Made by a program: the position numbers and the translations under genes | Notes under the pieces: model-generated | What the model saw: only the letters and a program-made list of their open reading frames with translations | Database searches by the model: none | Told to the model about the DNA's origin: nothing | Shown here: positions 58,709-64,000 of the stretch, in pieces | How positions within the stretch are numbered: the first letter of the stretch is position 1 | Layout of the letters: every line of letters starts with the position of its first letter | From: Wenzhouxiangella marina | GTDB taxonomy: Bacteria > Pseudomonadota > Gammaproteobacteria > Xanthomonadales > Wenzhouxiangellaceae | Reading direction: 5' to 3' | NCBI RefSeq assembly: GCF_001187785.1 | Contig: NZ_CP012154.1 | Coordinates: forward strand, 2,722,501 to 2,786,500 | DNA: 64,000 nucleotides

Positions 58709-59325
58709 TGGCCCGATACCTCACGCCCCTGCCCGGTCTGTTCGCGGGCCTGATCGACCAGGCGATCCAGCGCGCGGTCGCCCTGGACGAGCGCGCGGCA
58801 GACCGCCTCGCCTCGCTGGAGGGTCGCAGCGTGCAACTGGCTCTCGAGGGCGTGGGCATCGATCTGTTCTTCAGCGGCCAGGCCGGCCGCCTGAACGTGA
58901 GCGCTGAATCGCTCTCTGAAACCGAGCCCGACACCACCATCCGCGGCACGCCGGCGGCCCTGCTGGCCATGGCCGTGCCCGACTGGCGAACGCCGGGCAG
59001 TGGCGTGCGCATCGAAGGGGATGCAGGCACGGCGCAAGCCCTGGAGAAACTCTTCCGCCAGCTCGACCCGGACTGGGAACGTCTGGCCACCGAACAATTC
59101 GGCGAGGTCATCGGCCATCAGGTCTGGCGCCTGGCCCGGGACGTGCTCGATCTGGGCAGGCATAGCCTGGGCACGGCCGGGGACCAGGTCGCGCGCTACC
59201 TGCGCGAAGAAAGCGGCCTGCTGGTCACTCGTGAGGAGGTCGACCGTTTCGTGTCCGAAGTCGACGAGCTGCGCGAAGCGACCGACCGCCTGGAATCCCG
59301 CCTGCGTCGCGAGGGTCGGGCATGA
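58708..59325 (+). CDS. ubiJ: Ubiquinone biosynthesis accessory protein UbiJ
   Basis: A 205-aa SCP2-domain protein that in E. coli belongs to the soluble Ubi metabolon and binds prenylated intermediates. Residues about 15-105 form the SCP2-like fold (VQLALEGVGIDLFFSGQAGRLNV), then a helical C-terminus with YLREESGLLVTREEVDRF. The position between ubiE and ubiB supports the call. The stop overlaps ubiB by four bases. Confidence 0.93.
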   Translation: MARYLTPLPGLFAGLIDQAIQRAVALDERAADRLASLEGRSVQLALEGVGIDLFFSGQAGRLNVSAESLSETEPDTTIRGTPAALLAMAVPDWRTPGSGVRIEGDAGTAQALEKLFRQLDPDWERLATEQFGEVIGHQVWRLARDVLDLGRHSLGTAGDQVARYLREESGLLVTREEVDRFVSEVDELREATDRLESRLRREGRA

Positions 59326-60968
59326 TCCGTCACGGCCTGCGTCTGGCCAGCATCGGCCTGACCCTGGCGCGCTATCGCCTGGACGAAGGCCTGAAGGGTT
59401 GGCCGATCCACCTCCTGGCCAGCTCGGCACGCGTGTTGTCGTGGGGCCCCCGCCCGCCGGTCGACGCCAACCGCGGTCATCGTCTGCGCCTGGCCCTGCA
59501 GGAACTGGGGCCGATCTACGTCAAGTTCGGACAGATTCTCTCCACCCGCCGCGATCTGCTGCCACCGGACATCGCCGACGAGCTGGCCGGGCTGCAGGAC
59601 GATGTGGAACCCTTCGGCGTCGACGAAGCCCGCGCCATCGTCGAGGCCGAACTCGAAGCCCCCATCGACGAGCTCTTCGAGGACTTCGAGAACACGCCCC
59701 TGGCCTCGGCCTCGATCGCCCAGGTGCACGGCGCCAGGCTCAAGAGCGGCGAATCGGTCGTGGTCAAGATCGTCCGCCCGGGCATCAAGCGGCAGATCGA
59801 CCGTGACCTGGCCCTGATCAAGAGCCTGGCCCGCCTGGTCCGCAAGACCCATCCCGAGGGCGAACGGATTCGACCGGATGAGGTCGTGGCCGAATTCGAG
59901 CGCGTTGTCGATGGCGAGCTGGACATGCAGGCCGAGGCAGCCAATGCCTCGCTGATCCGGCGCAATTTCGAGGATTCCTCCGACCTCTACATCCCCGAGA
60001 TCCACTGGGAGCTGACCGCCAGCCGCGTGCTGGTCATGGAGCGCGTGAGCGGAATTCCGGTTCGCCGCATCGACGAACTCAAGCGCCTGGGCGTGGACCT
60101 GGAGAAGCTGGCGCGCCGGGGCATTCGCGTCTTCTACACCCAGGTCTTCCGCGACAATCTGTTCCACGCCGACATGCACCCGGGCAACATCCTGGTCGAT
60201 GCCAGCAACCCGGACGACCCGACCTTCATCTCCCTGGATTTCGGCATCGTCGGCAGCCTGACGCCGAAGGACCTCTACTACATCGGCGAGAACTTCCTGG
60301 CCATCTTCAACCGCGAGTACCGACGCGTGGCCGAGCTGCACGTCGAAGCCGGCTGGGTGCCGGCAGACACCCGCATCGATCAGCTCGAGGCGGCTGCGCG
60401 GACGGTATGCGAGCCGGCCTTTACCCGGCCGCTGGAGGAAGTGAGCTTCGCCGAGCTGGTGATCAATCTGTTCCAGGTGGCCCGCAAGTTCAAGCTGACC
60501 ATCCAGCCGCAGCTGATCATGCTGCAGAAGACCCTGCTCAACATCGAAGGCATGGGTCGCGATCTCTACCCGAAGATCAACATCTGGGAAGTCGCCAAAC
60601 CCGAACTGGAATCGATCTACCAGGAACGCTACGGCCTGCCGCGCACGGCCCAGCGCATCCGTCGCCAGCTGCCCGGCATGCTGGCCCGCAGCCCGGAGCT
60701 GCCGACCCTGATCTACGAGTACCTCAAGATGGCCGGCAGCGGCCATATCCGCACTCGAATCGACTCCAGCGACCTGGCCGAACTGGCCGAGGAACTGGGC
60801 CAGCACAACCGCCGCCTGCCCGGCGCCATCGTGGCCGCCGGTCTGATCGTGGCCGGCGCCGTGCTCGCCGGCTACCAGGTCGGTCCCCTGTGGCAGGACA
60901 TCTCCATCGCCGGCGGCGTCAGCGCCCTGCTCGGTCTGATCATCGGCTGGCGTTCCTGGCGGGGATGA
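59322..60968 (+). CDS. ubiB: Ubiquinone biosynthesis protein kinase-like UbiB
   Basis: Atypical kinase/ATPase of the UbiB/COQ8/ADCK family, 548 aa. The KxGQ motif KFGQ (YVKFGQILSTRRDLLP), the A-rich loop ASASIAQVHGA, the catalytic HADMHPGNILVD and the DFG-like DFGIVG are present. Two C-terminal hydrophobic segments (about 507-525 and 528-545) anchor it in the membrane. It is last in ubiE-ubiJ-ubiB. A large repeat island begins right after it. Confidence 0.96.
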   Translation: MIRHGLRLASIGLTLARYRLDEGLKGWPIHLLASSARVLSWGPRPPVDANRGHRLRLALQELGPIYVKFGQILSTRRDLLPPDIADELAGLQDDVEPFGVDEARAIVEAELEAPIDELFEDFENTPLASASIAQVHGARLKSGESVVVKIVRPGIKRQIDRDLALIKSLARLVRKTHPEGERIRPDEVVAEFERVVDGELDMQAEAANASLIRRNFEDSSDLYIPEIHWELTASRVLVMERVSGIPVRRIDELKRLGVDLEKLARRGIRVFYTQVFRDNLFHADMHPGNILVDASNPDDPTFISLDFGIVGSLTPKDLYYIGENFLAIFNREYRRVAELHVEAGWVPADTRIDQLEAAARTVCEPAFTRPLEEVSFAELVINLFQVARKFKLTIQPQLIMLQKTLLNIEGMGRDLYPKINIWEVAKPELESIYQERYGLPRTAQRIRRQLPGMLARSPELPTLIYEYLKMAGSGHIRTRIDSSDLAELAEELGQHNRRLPGAIVAAGLIVAGAVLAGYQVGPLWQDISIAGGVSALLGLIIGWRSWRG

Positions 60969-61231
60969 GACCGCGGGAGGCCTGAGCCTCGCAAATCACC
61001 ATGGTGAACCGGTGCAGGTCGCCTGGCCGGTGATGCCGGCGATATCCGTGCGTCGGGTTTTCCGCGGTGCCAGGGGCATTGCGCCGTCGGGTTGACGGAG
61101 ATGTCGGGGACATGGACCGTCTACGGTTTCCGAGCATCGTGGCGGGGTGCCAACGGTCTATATCAACGGCACCCCGGACCACCCGAGGTCCCGGGCCCGT
61201 CAAACATCGGCTCCGTCAATCGGAGCCCTGG

Positions 61232-61255
61232 GTAGGTCGGGGCCACGTCCCCGAC
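61232..61255 (+). repeat. GTAG-headed REP hairpin, copy 3
   Basis: GTAG with stem GTCGGGG/CCCCGAC and loop CCACGT. The last base pair of the stem is G-C, where copies 1 and 2 have C-G. Confidence 0.88.
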
Positions 61256-61287
61256 GGTCCATACATCCGAAATCTCCGTCAATCCGA

Positions 61288-61361
61288 CTGCGAGATGACC
61301 GAACCCCACCGACAATCCGACGCACACATCCCCACGCACCCACCCGGAACCGAACGAAGCC
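61288..61361 (+). repeat. Direct repeat, first copy (74 bp)
   Basis: Begins CTGCGAGATGACCGAACC and ends CCGAACGAAGCC. It is identical to 61973-62047 except for one extra C in the second copy. Confidence 0.92.
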
Positions 61362-61496
61362 ACCACGAAACCATCACCATCGTAAGACGGTGCATGTCGC
61401 GTGGCCAGCGATGCCTGCGATATCCGTGTGTCGGATTCTCCGCGATGCTTGGGGCATTGCGCCGTCGGGTTGACGGAGATGTCGGATACATGGACC

Positions 61497-61520
61497 GTCG
61501 GGCGCGTGGGCCCGACCTAC
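61497..61520 (-). repeat. GTAG-headed REP hairpin, copy 4
   Basis: Minus-oriented: stem GTCGGGC/GCCCGAC, loop CCACGC (read on the minus strand), GTAG at 61517-61520. It directly follows core copy 61459-61485 and ACATGGACC. Confidence 0.88.
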
Positions 61521-61702
61521 GGTCCGCAAGCATCGTGGCGGGGGTGCCATCGATGTCGATCAACGGCACCCCGAAACCATCACCACGGTGGACCGGTGCA
61601 TGTCGCCTGGCCGGTGATGCCGGCGATATCCGTGCGTCGGGTTTTCCGCGATGGCTGCGGCATTGCGCCGTCGGGTTGACGGAGATGTCGGGGACATGGA
61701 CC

Positions 61703-61726
61703 GTCGGGGACGTGGCCCCGACCTAC
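61703..61726 (-). repeat. GTAG-headed REP hairpin, copy 5
   Basis: Minus-oriented: stem GTCGGGG/CCCCGAC, loop CCACGT, GTAG at 61723-61726. It directly follows core copy 61665-61691. Confidence 0.88.
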
Positions 61727-61972
61727 CCAGGGCCCCGATTGACGGAGCCGATGTTTGATGGGCCCGGGGCCTCGGGTGGCCCGGGGTGCCGGTGATCGTC
61801 ACAGGCGCCCCCGCCACGATGCTCGGAAACCGTAGTCCATGCCTCAGATATCTCCGTCAATTCGACTGCGAGATAACTCAAGCATCACCCGAAACTCGAC
61901 GCACAGATACCGCGGCTGCCACCCGGAACGGAACGAAGACGGTCCATGCCTCAGATATCTCCGTCAACTCGA

Positions 61973-62047
61973 CTGCGAGATGACCGAACCCCCACCGACA
62001 ATCCGACGCACACATCCCCACGCACCCACCCGGAACCGAACGAAGCC
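61973..62047 (+). repeat. Direct repeat, second copy (75 bp)
   Basis: Near-identical to 61288-61361 and ending 28 bases before the 3' end of the PPTase gene. The pair could mark a duplication or recombination event. Confidence 0.92.
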
Positions 62048-62075
62048 CATCGGCATCGCCGACCTAAACCGACAC

Positions 62076-62789
62076 CTACCCCTTCGAGGTCTGCAGCCAG
62101 TAGCAGCTCAAGTCCAGATCCTGGCCCGTCGGGATGGCCAGGTGGCCCAGGAGGCCGGCGGGCCAATCGGGCTTCAACAACTGCCACGCCTGCGGCCAAT
62201 CCTCGGGCAGCTGGCGGATCTCGGTGGGTTCGCAGTCGAGTTCGATCTTGCCGAGGCTGCCGGCCAGGCCACAGCCGACGGCCTTGACCAGGGCTTCGCG
62301 CGCGGTCCACTGGTTGAGAAAGCAGGACGAACGCTCGGGCTCGTCTAGCTGATCGATTCGCTCGCAGTCCGGGCCGCTGAAGTAGCGCCGGGCCAGGTCA
62401 CCGGCACGGCGCATTTCGCGCTCGGCCTCGATGTCCACGCCCACCTCCTGATCGCGAACCAGGCCGATGGCCAGCCAGCGATCGGAATGCGAGACGTTGA
62501 AACTCAGGCCACTGTCCTCATGAACGCCCCCGAGGCGCGGTTTGTCGTTGCGGTCGGACTGGATGACCTGGACATCCTTGCCCGGCAGGCCCAGGTAGCT
62601 GCCCAGCAGCAGACGCAACACGAAGCGCTGCTGGATGCGACGCTTGAGCACGCGCTCCTTGCGCGTCAGCCCGGAAGGCCCGGCCTCCAGGGGCAGCTCG
62701 TCGAGATCGGTCAGCCAGAGATGGACCTGCCCGGCCCGCGGCAGAGCCCGGCGACGAAGCGGCAGGGGCACGGACTGCCAGCGCCTCAT
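62076..62789 (-). CDS. Sfp-type 4'-phosphopantetheinyl transferase
   Basis: Transfers phosphopantetheine from CoA to carrier proteins, 237 aa. The metal and catalytic residues D119 and E121 (GVDIEAE), the W-x-x-x-E-A-x-x-K motif (W161, E165, K169: WTAREALVKA) and H101 (FNVSHSD) are intact. ATG 62789 overlaps the upstream Nudix-ThiE gene by four bases. No polyketide or peptide synthase is in the window, so the target carrier is unknown. Confidence 0.9.
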   Translation of the reverse strand: MRRWQSVPLPLRRRALPRAGQVHLWLTDLDELPLEAGPSGLTRKERVLKRRIQQRFVLRLLLGSYLGLPGKDVQVIQSDRNDKPRLGGVHEDSGLSFNVSHSDRWLAIGLVRDQEVGVDIEAEREMRRAGDLARRYFSGPDCERIDQLDEPERSSCFLNQWTAREALVKAVGCGLAGSLGKIELDCEPTEIRQLPEDWPQAWQLLKPDWPAGLLGHLAIPTGQDLDLSCYWLQTSKG

Positions 62790-63715
62790 GGCTCGGCCTT
62801 CCAGACCCGAGCCACGCCGAAGGCGCCGTGCGACCTCGCCGTCTCCAGGTCCTCGCATTCCGAAGCCAGCACGGGCAGCGGCGACTGGGCAACTCGGGCT
62901 TCGAAGTCGCCCCAGCCTGCCTCCACCGGCAGACAGATCAGATCGGCGTCGATCTCGCCGGCCTGCTCGAGCTCGGCCGCAGTTCTGACCGCCACCACGA
63001 CCAGACGATCATGCGGCAGTGGACGCGCCTCGAGCGAATTCAGGACGCCTGAACTCAGGCACACCCCATCGGCGCCCAGGCGCTCGGCCAGAGCCGGTTC
63101 GCCGTTGAGCAGCCAGCGCGCGCCAGCGCGCCGAGCCAGCTCACCACAGCGGCCAGCCACGGATTCCAGAAGGGCGGGATCGACACGATCGGCATTCAGT
63201 TCGAGGAAACGCTGGCCCGCGTCCAGACGCGCCTGCCAGTCGCCCAGGAAGGCCTCACCGGAATCGAAGGCATCGAAGCCCGGATCCCGCAGAAAGCACG
63301 GTTGGAGATCGAGGACCTGCAGCATCGGACGGTCGGCCGCCGGCATCGGCAGGCGGCGGGCGTCGGTCAGGGAATACCAGTCGACCGCCTGGCCCTCCCG
63401 GCCGTGCGCTTCCCCATGCCAGGCATCCACCGTCCGGATCAGCAGGCGGACGGTCTTGCCGGGATAGTGATGGGTCAGGCTGAGCAGGGGCTCGGAGTGA
63501 TCGACCTCGATACCCAGCTCCTCGTGCAGCTCACGCACCAGGGCCTGATGCGGCGATTCGCCGGGCTCGCACTTGCCCCCGGGAAACTCCCAGAGGCCGG
63601 CCAGATGCTTGCCTTCCGGCCGTCGGGCCAACAGCATGCGGCCGCGCTCGTCGCGAATCACGGCCGCGGCGACGAGCACTTCGGCACGCGCCATGGGCTC
63701 AGGCAGGGAACTCAT
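62786..63715 (-). CDS. Nudix hydrolase (MutT-type) fused to a ThiE-like domain
   Basis: A 309-aa fusion. The N-terminal Nudix box is complete at residues 47-69 (G47, E53, R61-E62, E65-E66, G68), as in 8-oxo-dGTP-cleaving MutT. Residues about 135-309 are a TIM-barrel ThiE-like domain. Its motif GADGVCLSSG lacks the usual His of thiamine-phosphate synthases, and NG replaces ND, so that half is probably not a working ThiE. The secA-mutT neighbourhood and the fusion are typical of Pseudomonas and Xanthomonas relatives. ATG 63694 is an alternative start. Confidence 0.9.
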   Translation of the reverse strand: MSSLPEPMARAEVLVAAAVIRDERGRMLLARRPEGKHLAGLWEFPGGKCEPGESPHQALVRELHEELGIEVDHSEPLLSLTHHYPGKTVRLLIRTVDAWHGEAHGREGQAVDWYSLTDARRLPMPAADRPMLQVLDLQPCFLRDPGFDAFDSGEAFLGDWQARLDAGQRFLELNADRVDPALLESVAGRCGELARRAGARWLLNGEPALAERLGADGVCLSSGVLNSLEARPLPHDRLVVVAVRTAAELEQAGEIDADLICLPVEAGWGDFEARVAQSPLPVLASECEDLETARSHGAFGVARVWKAEP

Positions 63716-63763
63716 CGCCGGGCCGGACGAGCCGACTCGCAGTCGAGTTCAGGCAAGCGGGCT

Positions 63764-64000
63764 TCAGCCCAGCTTGCCGTGGCACTGCTTGTACTTCTTG
63801 CCCGACCCGCAGGGACAGGGCTCATTGCGTCCGACCTTGCGGCCGTCACGCACGACCGTGTCCGGCTTGAGCTGGGGCTGCGGCTGCCCGTCCGGCGCCC
63901 GCTGCGGCTGCGGAGAACCGCCCTGGGCGTCCGCGTGCTGGAACTGCATCGGCGTCTCGCGGCGCTGGGCGTCCACGGCGCTCACGTCGTCCTGGCCCTT
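63764..64000 (-). CDS. secA: SecA ATPase, C-terminal end (5' part outside window)
   Basis: The last 78 codons of the protein-translocation motor. The C-terminal zinc-binding domain is unmistakable: [22 protein letters not shown], with C-x-C, then C-H as ligands, which in the family also bind SecB. A Gln/Pro-rich linker precedes it. The frame stays open to the right window edge. Confidence 0.95.
   Translation of the reverse strand, partial: KGQDDVSAVDAQRRETPMQFQHADAQGGSPQPQRAPDGQPQPQLKPDTVVRDGRKVGRNEPCPCGSGKKYKQCHGKLG

Larger units (their letters stand above)
60969..62075. repeat. 1.1-kb island of GTAG composite repeats
   Basis: The whole gap between ubiB and the PPTase gene is repeat sequence. 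Three plus-oriented modules carry the exact 27-bp core (61081-61107, 61459-61485, 61665-61691). Three GTAG hairpins are present, one plus and two minus. Two linkers contain GGGGTGCC and GGCACCCC inverse arms (near 61145 and 61540), and at least two inverse-oriented degenerate modules follow 61,840. Two 74/75-base direct repeats bound much of it. No coding sequence is supported; long open frames here just read through the repeats. Confidence 0.88.

Noticed and set aside
61067-61795. A 242-codon open frame through the repeat island
   Set aside because: It simply reads through consecutive repeat modules. It has no ribosome-binding site, codon pattern or family match, and the same peptide fragments recur in other frames at other copies.
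60969-62075. Possible CRISPR array
   Set aside because: The 27-bp core repeats at irregular intervals of 206 and 378 bases in mixed context, the sequences between are themselves repeats, and no cas genes are present.

Overview
The window is a high-GC gammaproteobacterial chromosome segment. The gene order Tyr-Gly-Thr tRNAs, tuf, tRNA-Trp, secE-nusG-rplKAJL-rpoBC, the ubiE-ubiJ-ubiB cluster, a secA end next to a MutT/ThiE fusion, GTAG-headed REP hairpins and IPTL-CTERM-like tails together point to the Xanthomonadales/Wenzhouxiangella-like branch. That placement is inference from gene order and family types, not from a search.

Layout. 1-12,400 (minus strand) is the translation/transcription core: three tRNAs, tuf, tRNA-Trp, secE, nusG, rplK, rplA, rplJ, rplL, rpoB and the first 901 codons of rpoC. 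A stable-RNA type promoter stands at its head (12,486-12,514). Three 58-bp repeats are inserted between nusG and rplK. 12,579-21,331 (minus) holds ychF, pth, a long rplY, a Bax-inhibitor-type membrane protein, and ribF-ileS-lspA with a DAO-family oxidoreductase overlapping lspA. 21,432-26,496 holds a YkgJ-type cysteine cluster protein, a lipoprotein, and a 3-hydroxybutyrate unit: a secreted oligomer hydrolase divergent from a bdhA-like dehydrogenase followed by a NarL-type regulator whose stop codon lies in the target duplication of a 357-bp MITE-like element.

27,101-32,555 is a secreted beta-helix protein divergent from an ECF sigma factor and a membrane Ser/Thr kinase with TPR-like repeats. 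32,566-38,786 has an M14 carboxypeptidase, truC, a MarR regulator and the tyrosine-catabolic genes hpd-hmgA-fah, with a readable promoter and operator. The missing isomerase, maiA, is at 51,230. 38,879-51,017 is accessory: an EamA transporter, two large secreted proteins with different C-terminal tails, a two-component system, a DJ-1/PfpI protein, a thioesterase, an outer-membrane barrel and TPR proteins. 51,916-63,715 holds two DUF4398/OmpA lipoproteins, ydcH, cystathionine beta-synthase, an AbgT transporter, DUF971, ubiE-ubiJ-ubiB, an Sfp-type PPTase and the Nudix-ThiE fusion. The window ends in the zinc-binding tail of secA.

The most unusual content is non-coding. A composite repeat family combines a GTAG-headed hairpin, in which one base pair covaries between copies, with a 27-bp core conserved exactly five times. 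It fills 55.3-55.8 kb and 60.97-62.07 kb and sits inside another repeat at 33.8 kb. A second candidate novelty is a shared C-terminal tail (IF-x-DRFEQ) on two otherwise unrelated secreted proteins.
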